A DNA stretch of 64,000 bases from Bacillus sp. Marseille-P3661 (GCF_900240995.1 NZ_LT965953.1:1871018-1935017); one strand, 5' to 3'. Numbered from the stretch's first letter, positions 34,958-45,379 are shown. The notes: generated from the sequence alone by a model not told the origin. A program made the numbers and translations.

Positions 34958-36358
34958 GTGGGTAAAATCACTAAAGCTGAAGACTTTCTTTTTAACCAAG
35001 TATATGATTATGTACTAAACCGCATAGAATGTAAAGAATGGAAGGAGCATGATAAACTTCCGTCCATTAGACAATTAGCACTTGAATTAAATATGAATCG
35101 ATTAACTGTATTAAAAGCATATCAATTACTGAAGAAACATAATAAGGTTTATGTTAAAGATAAAGTTGGCTATTATATACAACCTCAGGGAAAGGTTATA
35201 ACAGAAGGTCATAATCATCCAATTATTTCTGCTTATGTGCAAAAATGCTCTTTATCAGAAATTCACCAATCACAGGTAAATTATAATTTTTCCCAAGCTT
35301 TAATCGATCCCAATCTATTGCCCAATCATTATTTTTCGGATTATGTAAAAAAAATATTTGACCTCTATCCAAAGATCTTGGCAACATACTCCAACGTAAA
35401 GGGTGATGAGGAGTTACGTGAAAGTCTTGTTAATTATTTTATCAACCAATATAAGACAATCCTTAATGCAGATAATCTATTAATCCTATCAGGTTCACAA
35501 CAAGGCATTCATCTCATTGCTCAAACTTTTGTTAAGACAAGAGACATCGTTTTATTGGAACGACCAAGTTACAGTGCTGCTATTGATATTTTTAGAGCAA
35601 GAGGGGCACAAATTCTCACAGTCGATATCAATTTAAACGGATATGATCTAGACCAGGTTGAACACTATATGAAACTTTATAAACCACGATTATTTTACCT
35701 TAATCCTACTTTTCACAATCCAACTGGTTATACCATACCAGTTGGTCAACGAAAAGAGTTAGTACGGCTTGCGGAACAGTACCGCTGTCTTATAGTTGAG
35801 GATGATGCTTATCATGATATTTATTTTGAAAAGAAACCACCAGCTCCCATTTACACATTTGATACTTCTGGAACAGTTATTTATCTCCGGAGCTTTTGCA
35901 AATACATTTCACCTGGTTTAAGAGTGGCTGCGATTATTTGTCAATCATCTTTAATGAAATCACTTATTTCTGTCAAAGCTTTAACAGATAATGGTTCACC
36001 ATTATTGAATCAAAAGATTTTTCTGCATTATTTTTCATCACCTAGATTGCAGCAGCATTTAGATAAATTGCGGATTGCACTACAGGTTAGAAAAGAAATT
36101 ATGGAGAATGAATTAGCTAAAACAAATTGGAAATGGAACAGTCCAGATGGAGGTCTGAATTTATGGATACAGGTCCCAAACAATCTATCAACTGAATTAT
36201 TATTAACTAAATCTCTAGCACACTCTATATCTTTCGTTCCAGGTCGAGTCTGTGACCCTTTAAAAAATTTATCATCATGGATGAGATTGAGTTATTCTTA
36301 TACAAATGAAAAGCTGCTCCAAGAAGGTATAAAGAAATTGATTGAATTGGCTAAATAG
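34958..36358 (+). CDS. MocR-family regulator (GntR HTH fused to aminotransferase fold)
   Basis: It has an N-terminal GntR winged helix (residues 1-75, LPSIRQLALELNMNRLTVLK) and a fold-type I aminotransferase domain with the PLP-binding lysine in LRSFCKYISPGLR and NPTFHNPTGYTIP. MocR proteins sense PLP or an amino compound and control vitamin B6, amino acid or exporter genes. The GTG at 34958 is the likely start: AGGGGGG lies 6 bases upstream, whereas the ATG at 34952 abuts it. It probably regulates the divergent EamA gene. Confidence 0.92.
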   Translation: MGKITKAEDFLFNQVYDYVLNRIECKEWKEHDKLPSIRQLALELNMNRLTVLKAYQLLKKHNKVYVKDKVGYYIQPQGKVITEGHNHPIISAYVQKCSLSEIHQSQVNYNFSQALIDPNLLPNHYFSDYVKKIFDLYPKILATYSNVKGDEELRESLVNYFINQYKTILNADNLLILSGSQQGIHLIAQTFVKTRDIVLLERPSYSAAIDIFRARGAQILTVDINLNGYDLDQVEHYMKLYKPRLFYLNPTFHNPTGYTIPVGQRKELVRLAEQYRCLIVEDDAYHDIYFEKKPPAPIYTFDTSGTVIYLRSFCKYISPGLRVAAIICQSSLMKSLISVKALTDNGSPLLNQKIFLHYFSSPRLQQHLDKLRIALQVRKEIMENELAKTNWKWNSPDGGLNLWIQVPNNLSTELLLTKSLAHSISFVPGRVCDPLKNLSSWMRLSYSYTNEKLLQEGIKKLIELAK

Positions 36359-36380
36359 TGGTTATCCAAAAGGATACGTT

Positions 36381-36430
36381 AAAAAGGTGCTGCGAAATGT
36401 AAATCAATGAACATCTCACGGCACCCTTTA
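36381..36430. terminator. Bidirectional terminator between MocR and oxidoreductase genes
   Basis: GGTGCTGCGAAATGT and ACATCTCACGGCACC pair with G-U tolerance. A T-run follows on the minus side (TTTTTAACG) and CTTTATACTATTT on the plus side. Confidence 0.65.
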
Positions 36431-36493
36431 TACTATTTAAATTGAATAACTCCAAGCGCTCTTTATGAGGTAATGGTTAATCTAGAAAACGCA

Positions 36494-38536
36494 TTACTTT
36501 AATTTCTCAACAGCAACACGACCTGAAAAGAAGGTTGCGCCTCCCCCCATATCTGAAATTCGATCAGGAGTAAGGAAGTTTACTTGTTGCTTTGTTCCTG
36601 GTATATCCGCCCACAGACCTTGTGAAACGACAACACCACGTAGGACATTTTGCCCGACTGCCGCAGTTAACTCACATTCACCGCGTTTGTTCCATACTCG
36701 CACTTTTTCGCCGTCTTCGATTCCTAAAGAAACGGCATCCTCAACATTCATATGCAATCGGGGTTGCTTTTCCAACGTTATATGCTTTTCATTATTAGAA
36801 AAAGTAGAGTTTAAGAAATTATGATTAGCAGTTGGAATAAATAAGAACGGCAGATCACCATCATTTAATAATGGTATATATGTTGGGAGCGGTGGAAAGC
36901 CGTCTGCTGCCATTCTTTCTGAATAAAGTTCAATTTTTCCGCTAGGAGTTGGCAGTTTCCCTGGAAACAAAGGTTTAACATTAGCAGTCACAAACTGTTT
37001 TTCAACTAAACTTTTAGCAGTAATTCCGTCTAAATATCGATTGCCATGCTGCTCTAACGCTGCTGCAATTAATTCATCATCCGAGTCCTTAAAAGCCGAC
37101 TCCTGAAATCCCATGCCCTTAGCTAACAGCCTAAACACTTCTGTATTCGATTTAGATTCACCCGGTGGCTCGATCACTGGTTGTTGAATTTGGATGATAT
37201 GATGCCAATACGATGAATAAAAATCAGTATTTTCATAAGATGATGTAGCTGGCAGAACAATATCCGCATATTTAGCTGTTTCAGTCATAAACATGTCGTG
37301 CACTACAACAAATAAGTCTTCCCGCTCTAACCCCCTACGCACTTTACTTCCTTCGGGGGCAACAACAGCAGGATTACTATTATAAACGTACATTGCTTTA
37401 ATTGGTGGTTCTGCCGAGAGTAATGCCTCACCAATTGCATTCATATTAATGATGCGAGTTTTTTTATTTTTCAATAAATCAGGACGCTGCAATGCTACTT
37501 TATTAAAGGCGAGATAATCAGAATTTCCTTTTATCGCACCCCCACCTTTATGCAGCCACTGGCCTGTTAATGCTGGCAGACAGGCAATCGTTCGAATACA
37601 CATCCCACCATTATCATGATGTTGGAGACCGTTCCCTATGCGAATAAAAGATGGTGTTGTTTCACCATACATCCGTGCAAGCTTTATTATATCTTCTGCA
37701 GAAACGCCAGTTATTTGCGAAACAGTCTCAGGATTATATTGCACCACATGCTCACGAAGTTGTTCATAGCCAACAGTATATTCTTGTAAGAACGTTTCAT
37801 CGATCTTGTTTTCCTTGAATAGTACGTGCATTATTCCTAAGGCAAGTGCGGCATCTGTTCCTGGTAAAATTGGAATAAACCAATCTGCAAATCTACCAGT
37901 TTGATTTTTATGAACATCAATAACAATGATTTTTGCACCGTTTTTCCGCGCCTGTTGGGCAAGCGCCAGTTGATGCATATTTGTACTCGCCGCATTAATT
38001 CCCCAAAAAATAATTAATTTAGAATGAATGGTGTCTTCAGGTGAAATACCTAAGCTCCCACCCATCGTATATTTATAACCAATCGTACCCGCTGCCTGAC
38101 AAATCGTTCGATCAAGCTGCGAGGCTCCTAGTCTATTAAAAAAGCGCCGGTCCATCCCCTCCGAACTCAACCGCCCCATATTTCCATAAAAGCTATAAGG
38201 CAAGATACTTTCCGGCGCATCTGTTTGCAAAAGCTCTTTAAAACGGGAAGTAATGGTATCAATTGCTTCTTCCCAGCTAATACGCTTAAATAGGCCTTCA
38301 CCTTTCGCTCCTACCCGTTTCATTGGATATTTCAGACGATTTTCATCATAAAGACGTTCCGTAATATTTCGCACTTTATTGCAAATATTACCTTTGGTAA
38401 TCGGGTGATTCGGATCACCTTCTACTTTGACAATCATCCCGTTCTCCTTATGCACCAGCAATCCACATTGATCTGGACAATCAAGTGAACAAACAGAGGG
38501 AAAAATACCATTTTGTTGTTTTACATATGAAGACAT
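36494..38536 (-). CDS. Molybdopterin oxidoreductase (DMSO reductase family, YoaE-like)
   Basis: The 680-residue protein has an N-terminal [4Fe-4S] motif CSLDCPDQCG with a fourth cysteine near residue 52 (GNICNKV), the molybdopterin guanine dinucleotide domains, and a C-terminal dinucleotide-binding domain (LHMNVEDAVSLGIEDGEKV). RTICQAAGTIGY at about residue 140 may supply a cysteine molybdenum ligand. There is no Tat signal, so it is cytoplasmic. No other subunit gene is adjacent, as for B. subtilis YoaE-type proteins. The substrate is unknown. The ATG at 38536 follows AAGGGG. An FNR-type box lies in the shared upstream region. Confidence 0.88.
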   Translation of the reverse strand: MSSYVKQQNGIFPSVCSLDCPDQCGLLVHKENGMIVKVEGDPNHPITKGNICNKVRNITERLYDENRLKYPMKRVGAKGEGLFKRISWEEAIDTITSRFKELLQTDAPESILPYSFYGNMGRLSSEGMDRRFFNRLGASQLDRTICQAAGTIGYKYTMGGSLGISPEDTIHSKLIIFWGINAASTNMHQLALAQQARKNGAKIIVIDVHKNQTGRFADWFIPILPGTDAALALGIMHVLFKENKIDETFLQEYTVGYEQLREHVVQYNPETVSQITGVSAEDIIKLARMYGETTPSFIRIGNGLQHHDNGGMCIRTIACLPALTGQWLHKGGGAIKGNSDYLAFNKVALQRPDLLKNKKTRIINMNAIGEALLSAEPPIKAMYVYNSNPAVVAPEGSKVRRGLEREDLFVVVHDMFMTETAKYADIVLPATSSYENTDFYSSYWHHIIQIQQPVIEPPGESKSNTEVFRLLAKGMGFQESAFKDSDDELIAAALEQHGNRYLDGITAKSLVEKQFVTANVKPLFPGKLPTPSGKIELYSERMAADGFPPLPTYIPLLNDGDLPFLFIPTANHNFLNSTFSNNEKHITLEKQPRLHMNVEDAVSLGIEDGEKVRVWNKRGECELTAAVGQNVLRGVVVSQGLWADIPGTKQQVNFLTPDRISDMGGGATFFSGRVAVEKLK

Positions 38537-38628
38537 AGAAATTACCCCTTATCTATGATTAAAAAACTTAATTGTTCAGCGTGACATTTTTCTACTATAT
38601 AAATTACATTGTAACAGAAAAAGTGACA

Positions 38629-38653
38629 GGAATCACGGGGACGGTTCTCGCGG
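38629..38653 (+). repeat. GGGACGGTT dispersed repeat, copy 2
   Basis: GGAATCACGGGGACGGTTCT, then CGCGG. Second copy of the motif also at 2868 and 45399. It lies 93 bases upstream of the molybdopterin oxidoreductase start. Confidence 0.6.
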
Positions 38654-38759
38654 TTATTTTAAAACTTTCCGCGCTTTCATAAGGCCTGTATTAAAGCCTT
38701 TTCTCATTACTAGTATTAAAAACCTTTTACTCACATTTACCGTCCACATGTTACCAAAA

Positions 38760-38777
38760 GTGTGATAATTATCACAC
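38760..38777. promoter_or_regulatory. FNR/CRP-type operator
   Basis: GTGTGATAATTATCACAC is a perfect 18-bp palindrome matching the Bacillus FNR consensus TGTGA-N6-TCACA. It lies 151 bases before the PAS-GGDEF-EAL start and 40 bases from a TATAAA element, the spacing of an activating site. Rex sites have a similar half and cannot be ruled out. Confidence 0.6.
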
Positions 38778-38795
38778 AATAATACGCTGAGCTAT

Positions 38796-38801
38796 TATAA
38801 A
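38796..38801 (+). promoter_or_regulatory. -10 element of FNR-spaced promoter
   Basis: TATAAA (or the overlapping TATTAT at 38793) with no recognisable -35. The centre of the FNR-type box would be about 40 bases upstream of a start site near 38808. Confidence 0.4.
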
Positions 38802-38910
38802 ATAAAATTATCCAACTATATATTCATACAGTATAAGCATAGTTAATTTACAAAGCGAAAATAAAAAATTATCTATTAAATTGAGGCGATATTAAAAAGG
38901 AGTGCTCACC

Positions 38911-40632
38911 GTGAATTATGAGACAGCATTAGATGAAGCAATGAATAGACTTAGGGATATTGAATTAGCACTCAATGAATCGTCAATCGTTTCAATCACC
39001 GATCAAAGGGGCGTGATTCAATTTGTAAATGATAAGTTTTGCAAAATGTCAAAGTACAGCAGAGAGGAATTAATTGGACAAAATCAAAATATCGTTAATT
39101 CTGGTTATCATGATAAAAGCTTTTTTAAAAACATGTGGCGAACGATTGGTCGAGGCCAAGTGTGGAAAGGCGAAGTGAAAAATAAAACAAAGGACGGCAT
39201 TACTTATTGGGTAGATACCACAATCGTCCCTTTCCTTGATAAAAATAACAAACCTTACCAATATGTTTCGATACGGCATGATATTACGAAACTTAAACAA
39301 TATGAAGAAGAAATGGAACAAATGGCTTTTTATGATCCACTCACACAACTCCCTAACCGTAATTTACTTAGTAAATGGTTAAGAGATAGTTTCGATGATA
39401 AAGAAGATCCCTTTACAGTCCTTTTTTTAGACTTAGATCGTTTTAAGTCAATCAATGATAATTTTGGGCATTCGACAGGTGACTATATTTTAAAAGAAAC
39501 GGCCAAGCGTTTACAACGCTGTCTTCGTAAATCAGACTTTATTTCACGTCAGGGCGGGGACGAGTTTATTATTATTTTAAATGGTTTACTGCAAAAGGAT
39601 GACATTATTCCTATAGTCCAAAAAATTAAAGAGCAGCTTGCCATGCCATTTTGTATTGACGGCAGACACATTGTAATCACAGCAAGTATTGGAATCAGCC
39701 GGAATACCTTAAAAGCGGTCGACATTAGCTATCAAGAATTTATTGAAACATTAATTAAACAAGCGGATACTTCAATGTATCATGCTAAAAAGCAAGGTGG
39801 CAATATATTTTGTTTTAATACCCCCGATCATAATATTGAAATAGAGCGATATTACCAACTTGAGCAAGAAATCAAAAATGCAATCGAACAAAAACAGTTC
39901 TCCCTTCATTACCAACCTCTCATGAATTTAGGAAAAAATGAAATAGTAGGGGTTGAAGTATTGCTCCGCTGGAACAATCAAAAGCTTGGCTCCGTATCAC
40001 CGGTGGAATTTATCCCATTATTAGAGGAATTGGGTTATATTATTCCTGTTGGAAAATGGGTATTAAAGTCAGCCTGCAGGCAAATGAAAGCTTGGCAACA
40101 AAAAGGAGTTTCACTACAAAGAATCTCTGTAAATGTATCACCAGTTGAATTGAGAAACAAAAATTTTGTAAATTACTTAAAGCAAATTTTGAAAGAAACA
40201 ATGCTTGATCCTCGTCTATTAGAAATAGAAATCACCGAAGGAACCCTTTTAAATATAGAGGAATCTTCAAAGATCTTACAAGAAATAAAAAATTTAGGTA
40301 TAAGAATTGCAATCGATGACTTTGGAACAGGTTATTCGTCTTTAAGCTATCTAAAGGAGTTATCATTAGATACACTCAAAATTGATAAATCTTTCATCCA
40401 AGATTTGGACAATGATGGAAAAATTATTGTGAACACCATCATTCAGATGGGGAAAAATTTAGGTTACACTGTATTAGCAGAGGGAATTGAAAACATAGAA
40501 CAGCTTTCTTATCTCCAACAACAAAATTGCCATGAAGGACAAGGCTACTTCTGGAGTAAACCTGTAAAAGCCAATGAAATGGAAATGTTATACCAGACTA
40601 TTATGAGCAATGAGATCGAAAATGTGCAATAA
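38911..40632 (+). CDS. PAS-GGDEF-EAL cyclic-di-GMP protein
   Basis: The soluble 573-residue protein has a PAS domain (about 13-125, with a PAC-type end VSIRHDITKLKQYEEE), a GGDEF domain with an intact RQGGDEF at 213-219, and an EAL domain (about 310-560). The EAL signature reads E349-V-L, keeping the catalytic glutamate, with ITEGTLL, DDFGTGYSSLSYL and KIDKSFI all present. Both activities are therefore possible. The start is the GTG at 38911, 8 bases after AAGGAG; an upstream GTG at 38902 overlaps that site. The FNR-type box in its promoter suggests oxygen-linked expression, and the PAS domain may sense redox or oxygen. Confidence 0.93.
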   Translation: MNYETALDEAMNRLRDIELALNESSIVSITDQRGVIQFVNDKFCKMSKYSREELIGQNQNIVNSGYHDKSFFKNMWRTIGRGQVWKGEVKNKTKDGITYWVDTTIVPFLDKNNKPYQYVSIRHDITKLKQYEEEMEQMAFYDPLTQLPNRNLLSKWLRDSFDDKEDPFTVLFLDLDRFKSINDNFGHSTGDYILKETAKRLQRCLRKSDFISRQGGDEFIIILNGLLQKDDIIPIVQKIKEQLAMPFCIDGRHIVITASIGISRNTLKAVDISYQEFIETLIKQADTSMYHAKKQGGNIFCFNTPDHNIEIERYYQLEQEIKNAIEQKQFSLHYQPLMNLGKNEIVGVEVLLRWNNQKLGSVSPVEFIPLLEELGYIIPVGKWVLKSACRQMKAWQQKGVSLQRISVNVSPVELRNKNFVNYLKQILKETMLDPRLLEIEITEGTLLNIEESSKILQEIKNLGIRIAIDDFGTGYSSLSYLKELSLDTLKIDKSFIQDLDNDGKIIVNTIIQMGKNLGYTVLAEGIENIEQLSYLQQQNCHEGQGYFWSKPVKANEMEMLYQTIMSNEIENVQ

Positions 40633-40691
40633 AAACAAAGGCAGTAACACGAGGGATAGTTTTAGTTCAACTTTTAAGAACCTATTTTACG

Positions 40692-40753
40692 AAAAAAGGG
40701 CTGTTCTCACTGCTACCAATTAGCCATTGTAGTGTGAGACCAGGCCCTTTTTA
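40692..40753. terminator. Bidirectional terminator between GGDEF-EAL and VOC genes
   Basis: GGGC..CTCAC..AC and GT..GTGTGAG..GCCC pair, with AAAAAA on the left and TTTTT on the right. It reaches the end of the minus-strand VOC gene. Confidence 0.75.
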
Positions 40754-41146
40754 TTTATATGTACGTGTCGGCTGTACGAGCTGCAGTAATTCGCCGTTTG
40801 GACCATTGAAAAAGATCGTTTGTGCGCCATCAATAGCTGTGTTAGGTGAATCAGAATTAAACACAATCCCTTTTCCCTTATAATAATCAATTGCCTCAAG
40901 TATGTTATCCACTGTAAAAGCTAAGTGATTAACAATTCCTGTTTCTGAATAATCTGTAACCAATTCTATATCCTGCATTAACTCTATTTCAAATTCAGGC
41001 TGATGTTCATGCTGAATAAACGCCATAAGCCGTTTGCCATTATCTCCTTTTGCACGAAGTTTGAAACCAAACATTTCAGAATAATAGTGGATCGCCTCGT
41101 CGATATTTTTGACGATAATGGCTGTATGCTCGATTTTTTTTATCAT
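40751..41146 (-). CDS. VOC-superfamily (glyoxalase-like) protein
   Basis: The 131-residue protein consists of two paired beta-alpha-beta-beta-beta units. Possible metal ligands are the histidine in KKIEHTAIIV, the HLAF histidine and the glutamate in NGELLQLVQ near the C-terminus. That layout fits methylmalonyl-CoA epimerase or glyoxalase I-like enzymes. The ATG is 8 bases after GGAGG. It stands alone, so the substrate is open. Confidence 0.8.
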   Translation of the reverse strand: MIKKIEHTAIIVKNIDEAIHYYSEMFGFKLRAKGDNGKRLMAFIQHEHQPEFEIELMQDIELVTDYSETGIVNHLAFTVDNILEAIDYYKGKGIVFNSDSPNTAIDGAQTIFFNGPNGELLQLVQPTRTYK

Positions 41147-41402
41147 TTTTCAAATTCCTCCTCCATATGTTTTCAGATTTTCTAGTATTATCCCTCTACA
41201 TAATAATACGCCCCTCCACTTCATTAATCCTGCAATTTCAAAAACATTGAGCCTTGGAATTATAAGGACATTTCTTGTGGATTATTTAAATGTTCCCGAC
41301 ATTGCTTATAGCTTGTATAAAAGCCTTATATTAGTAGTAATTAAATACCTGGTACTCACAAGAAGCGTCCCAGTGATTACCCATAGATCGAAAGTCCCAA
41401 TA
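41147..41402. other. Gene-free stretch beside VOC gene
   Basis: No frame here has a ribosome site, and I see no repeat or palindrome. It presumably holds the VOC promoter. Confidence 0.4.
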
Positions 41403-41458
41403 AAAAAAGGGGCCTGACTATTACTCTGCATATTTTTAGCACAGTAAGGTCTTGACCC
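41403..41458 (-). terminator. Terminator of hut operon
   Basis: GGGTC..GACC..TTACTGTGC pairs with GCAGAGTAA..GTC..GGCCC, and CTTTTTTTATTG follows on the minus strand, just after the hutH stop at 41466. Confidence 0.8.
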
Positions 41459-41465
41459 AATCCTC

Positions 41466-42953
41466 CTAAATTTCCCATAATTCTTTTAACCACTTTGCCA
41501 AAACTTCAATATCTTTTGAAAAAATTCGATCTCGGATTATCGAAGGTACAACTGCCCTCCCTTCTGTATAAAATGTTCTAGTTAGTGGTGCCATGTTATC
41601 AATACCGCGATATTCGACAGCTTGCATAGCACAGATCATTTCTATCGCTAGTACTTTTCTTACATTTTCAATAATAGTATAAGCATGCCGAGCGCCGATT
41701 GTACCCATACTCACATGATCCTCTTGGTTTGCAGAAGAAGGGATTGAATCTACGCTTGATGGATGTGCAAGTGTTTTATTTTCTGAAACAAGGGAAGCGG
41801 CTGTATATTGCATAATCATCGCTCCGGACTGAAGGCCTGGTTCAGGACTTAAAAATGGTGGTAAATCATTTAATTGTGGGTTCACTAATCGTTCGATTCG
41901 CCGTTCGGATATGCTGGCTAATTCAGCACTGGCAATTTTAAGAAAATCCATTGCAAATGCTATTGGTTGACCATGGAAATTTCCACCCGAGATGACTTTT
42001 TCACCATTATTAAAAATTAACGGATTATCTGTTACTGCATTCATTTCTATTTCTAGCTTATGTTTCACATAGTTCAAGGTTTGCCAAGTGGCTCCATGAA
42101 CCTGCGGAATACATCGTAATGAATAGGCATCCTGTATCCGGAGTTCACCTTGGACTGTAACCAACTTGCTACCAGATAAGATCCGGCGAATCCTAGCAGC
42201 AACATCCACCTGTTCCTGAAATCCCCTTGCGATCTGAATTTCTTCATCAAAAGCATCTATGATCCCTCGGAGCCCTTCTATTGTAAGAGCTGCAATCCAT
42301 TCAGACTGTAAAGCTAATTGTTCGACTTCTAGAAAATTGATTACGCCCATTGCAGTCATCGCTTGTGTACCATTAATGAGCGCCAATCCTTCTTTTGCTT
42401 CTAAACTTAGCGGTTTAAGTTTTTCTGCTTTTAGCGCAACTGTAGTTGCAACTCTATTACCTTGATAGACCACCTCGCCTTCCCCTATTACCACAAGTGC
42501 CAAATGAGATAAGGGCGCTAAATCCCCGCTTGCCCCTAGTGATCCTTGTGATGGAATAACTGGATGAATACGATGATTGACAAGATTGAGAAGTGTTTCG
42601 ATCACAATCGGACGAACACCAGAATTACCTTTTAAAAGGGCATTTGCTCGAAGAATTAACATCGCTCGCGATACAATCTCTGGAAAAGGTTCTCCAACCC
42701 CACAAGCATGGGAGTGAATTAAATGATGTTGAAGATCTTTTACATTTTCTTTATTGATAAATACATCGCTAAATTTTCCAAAACCAGTTGTTATGCCATA
42801 TACAATTTTTCCTTTCTCAACAATATCCTCGACTGCCTTTCGATTCTCCTTTACTTTTGTTAAGCTCTCCTGTGTGGCTATAACTCTTTCATTTTTATAT
42901 AATATTCTATACAAATCCCTTATTTTTAACGACTTACCATCTAAAACAATCAA
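41466..42953 (-). CDS. hutH: Histidine ammonia-lyase
   Basis: The enzyme deaminates L-histidine to urocanate, the first step of histidine use. The 495-residue protein contains [20 protein letters not shown], whose Ala-Ser-Gly forms the MIO cofactor, and GISTGFGK-like [10 protein letters not shown] at about residue 53, and QEDHVSMGT near residue 405. It begins at a TTG at 42953 with GAGGTG 7 bases upstream. It is the last gene of the operon, separated from hutG by 153 bases, while in B. subtilis it is the first structural gene. No hutP is nearby. Confidence 0.96.
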   Translation of the reverse strand: MIVLDGKSLKIRDLYRILYKNERVIATQESLTKVKENRKAVEDIVEKGKIVYGITTGFGKFSDVFINKENVKDLQHHLIHSHACGVGEPFPEIVSRAMLILRANALLKGNSGVRPIVIETLLNLVNHRIHPVIPSQGSLGASGDLAPLSHLALVVIGEGEVVYQGNRVATTVALKAEKLKPLSLEAKEGLALINGTQAMTAMGVINFLEVEQLALQSEWIAALTIEGLRGIIDAFDEEIQIARGFQEQVDVAARIRRILSGSKLVTVQGELRIQDAYSLRCIPQVHGATWQTLNYVKHKLEIEMNAVTDNPLIFNNGEKVISGGNFHGQPIAFAMDFLKIASAELASISERRIERLVNPQLNDLPPFLSPEPGLQSGAMIMQYTAASLVSENKTLAHPSSVDSIPSSANQEDHVSMGTIGARHAYTIIENVRKVLAIEMICAMQAVEYRGIDNMAPLTRTFYTEGRAVVPSIIRDRIFSKDIEVLAKWLKELWEI

Positions 42954-43106
42954 ACCCCTTCACCTCTTTAGTAAAATTTCATTTTACCTAGCAAACTCAT
43001 TAACGGGCTAAAGGGAAGATACTTAAAGGGGACCATACCTTGAGAATCAATGAAATACCAAGATAAAGCCCCCCTCTATTATTATATTTATCATAAAATA
43101 TAGTTA

Positions 43107-44105
43107 TTACCGCTCATCATTTCGCTGTTTAAAACCGGTTAAAAAGGATAACATCACATGTACACCTGCTTTAACAGTTGCATCTGCAAAATCTTTAGTA
43201 GGATCTAAACAAACTATATCCATAGCTTTTACTTTTTTAGCTTTACCAGCTCTACACACCGCTTCAAATAATTCATCTGTTCTCATGCCGCCAGGAGAAG
43301 ACGCAGGGGCCCCCGGTGCTATACCCATATCCAATACATCCATATCAACTGTTACATAAATCGTATCAACCTTTTTATTTAATTCATCTAATGCCCTTTG
43401 AACAGTTTGTTCAATACCGTACGCTCTTGCTTGTTTTAGAGTTACGTAGTTTACTCCAACTTCAGTTGCATAGCTTTTTAAAGATTTTGCATTAAAAAAA
43501 CCATGAAGTCCAATGTTGTATACATTTTCACCTTTAATAACCTTACTTTCAATCAAATTTCTGATTGGGGTTCCATTGCTAGGACCATCACTTCTTAAAT
43601 CACGAAGATCAAAATGCGTATCAAATTGCAATATTCCAACTTCTTCGTGAGCGTGGACGTTTTTCCACCCTTTTACTAACATGGCTGTAATCGAATGATC
43701 ACCACCAACTGCTAGTGGAAGTACATTAGGATGCGTCTTTCTCATCATTTCCATTGCAGCCATAATATTTTGATGGCAAATTGAAATGTTTGTTACATGC
43801 TGCTTTACATCACCTATATCAACGATATTTAAAGATGTTAAGTCTATATCATAATCAATATTATATGGATAAAAAAACTTCCAAGCTCTCCTGATCGCAT
43901 CAGGATTTTCACTTGCAGCAGATGCACTAATCGATGAACGAGATAACGGAATTCCAACAATCGCAGCGTCTACTTTCTTCCAATCAACCTCTTCATTATA
44001 TTCGATAGTTTGAATCCATTCATGGACTTTTGGTTCAATTATATCTACTCCTTTGTTCCATTTAAAGGATGGGGGATTTAAGAACGGATAAGGATAGCTT
44101 TTCAC
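43107..44105 (-). CDS. hutG: Formimidoylglutamase (ureohydrolase family)
   Basis: The enzyme hydrolyses N-formimidoyl-L-glutamate to glutamate and formamide, the last step of this Hut branch. The 332-residue protein has the ureohydrolase manganese motifs GGDHS, FDTHFDLRD and VDMDVLDMGIAPG in order. It starts at a GTG whose bases overlap the hutI stop (GTGA), with GGGAGGG 8 bases upstream, so the pair is translationally coupled. Confidence 0.93.
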   Translation of the reverse strand: MKSYPYPFLNPPSFKWNKGVDIIEPKVHEWIQTIEYNEEVDWKKVDAAIVGIPLSRSSISASAASENPDAIRRAWKFFYPYNIDYDIDLTSLNIVDIGDVKQHVTNISICHQNIMAAMEMMRKTHPNVLPLAVGGDHSITAMLVKGWKNVHAHEEVGILQFDTHFDLRDLRSDGPSNGTPIRNLIESKVIKGENVYNIGLHGFFNAKSLKSYATEVGVNYVTLKQARAYGIEQTVQRALDELNKKVDTIYVTVDMDVLDMGIAPGAPASSPGGMRTDELFEAVCRAGKAKKVKAMDIVCLDPTKDFADATVKAGVHVMLSFLTGFKQRNDER

Positions 44106-45379
44106 AAAATCTTCCCTCCCTTTACAACAACTTTTCCATTTTTTATAACTGTATCCGTATGATTAATTCCATAATGATATTGAATCTGCATATAATTCGG
44201 TACATCTAAAACGAGGATATCCGCTTTTTTTCCTACTTCTAAACTACCGATTTCATGGCCGCGTCTAATCGCATGAGCTGCATTAATCGTAGATGCTGTA
44301 ATTACCTCAGCAGGTGTCATTCCCATTTTCAAGCATCCCAAATTCATTATTAACGGAAGCGAAACTGTAGGTGACGATCCCGGGTTACAGTCTGTTGATA
44401 ACGCAACAGGTACACCTATATCAATCAGATTCCTTCCGTTTGCAAATTCAGCCATCAGGAAAAAAGCAGTACCAGGGAGAAGCACAGCGATTACTCCTTT
44501 TTCTGCCATTTGGCGTAAACCTTTTTCTGAAGCTTTTAATAAATGATCGGCTGAAACAGCCCCAATCTCTGCAGCAAGCTCCGCCCCACCGTATGGTTCA
44601 ATTTCATCGGCATGAATTTTAGGCAATAATCCATATTTTAATCCGGTCATCAAAATTTTTTTTGTTTGCTGTGGAGTAAATACACCATGTTCACAAAATA
44701 CATCGTTAAATTCTGCAAGCTTCCATTCTGCTACTTTTGGAATCATTTCTTGGTTAATGTAGTCAACAAATTTATCTGGATCATCTTTGTACTGCACAGG
44801 AATGGCATGTGCCCCCATAAAAGTGCTTACAATATCGATAGCATGTGTTTGATCCAGTTTTTTAGCAACCTTTAATTGTTTTACTTCATGTTCGAACGTT
44901 AACCCGTATCCACTTTTAGCCTCTACCGTTGTAACTCCGTGAAGTAAAAATAAATCAAGACGATGCTTACTTTCTTGGTATAATTGTTCACAGTTTGCAA
45001 CTCGAGTCGCTGCCGTTGTCGCATGAATACCACCGCCTGCATTCATGATCTCCATATATGATGAACCGTTCAACCTCATATTAAATTCATTCTCACGGCT
45101 CCCAGCATAAACTAAATGCGTATGTGGATCAACAAGACCTGGGGCAACAATTTTTCCAGTCGCATCAATTATCTCAGCTTCTAGCAAACGATCTTGATAG
45201 TGGTGTAAAAGTTCAGCATCTTTTCCCACTGCTTGGATTTTCCCATCCTCAAGCCATAAACTCCCATTATTAATAATGTGGAGTTTCTCCATTTTTTCAC
45301 CTGTAACAGGAGCTGTAGAGCTACCTATTAACGTTATGACTTCATTTGCATTCCTTATGAAAATCGGTTTTAATGGCAT
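44102..45379 (-). CDS. hutI: Imidazolonepropionase
   Basis: The enzyme opens the imidazolone ring of 4-imidazolone-5-propionate to give formimidoylglutamate. The 425-residue amidohydrolase has the metal motif PGLVDPHTHLVYAGSRENEF, the histidine regions GVTTVEAKSGYGL and HADEIEPYGGAELAAE, and DCNPGSSPT. The start is the ATG at 45379 with AAAGGAAG 6 bases upstream; the longer frame begins at 45406 without a site. It follows hutU and the repeat at 45399. Confidence 0.95.
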   Translation of the reverse strand: MPLKPIFIRNANEVITLIGSSTAPVTGEKMEKLHIINNGSLWLEDGKIQAVGKDAELLHHYQDRLLEAEIIDATGKIVAPGLVDPHTHLVYAGSRENEFNMRLNGSSYMEIMNAGGGIHATTAATRVANCEQLYQESKHRLDLFLLHGVTTVEAKSGYGLTFEHEVKQLKVAKKLDQTHAIDIVSTFMGAHAIPVQYKDDPDKFVDYINQEMIPKVAEWKLAEFNDVFCEHGVFTPQQTKKILMTGLKYGLLPKIHADEIEPYGGAELAAEIGAVSADHLLKASEKGLRQMAEKGVIAVLLPGTAFFLMAEFANGRNLIDIGVPVALSTDCNPGSSPTVSLPLIMNLGCLKMGMTPAEVITASTINAAHAIRRGHEIGSLEVGKKADILVLDVPNYMQIQYHYGINHTDTVIKNGKVVVKGGKIL

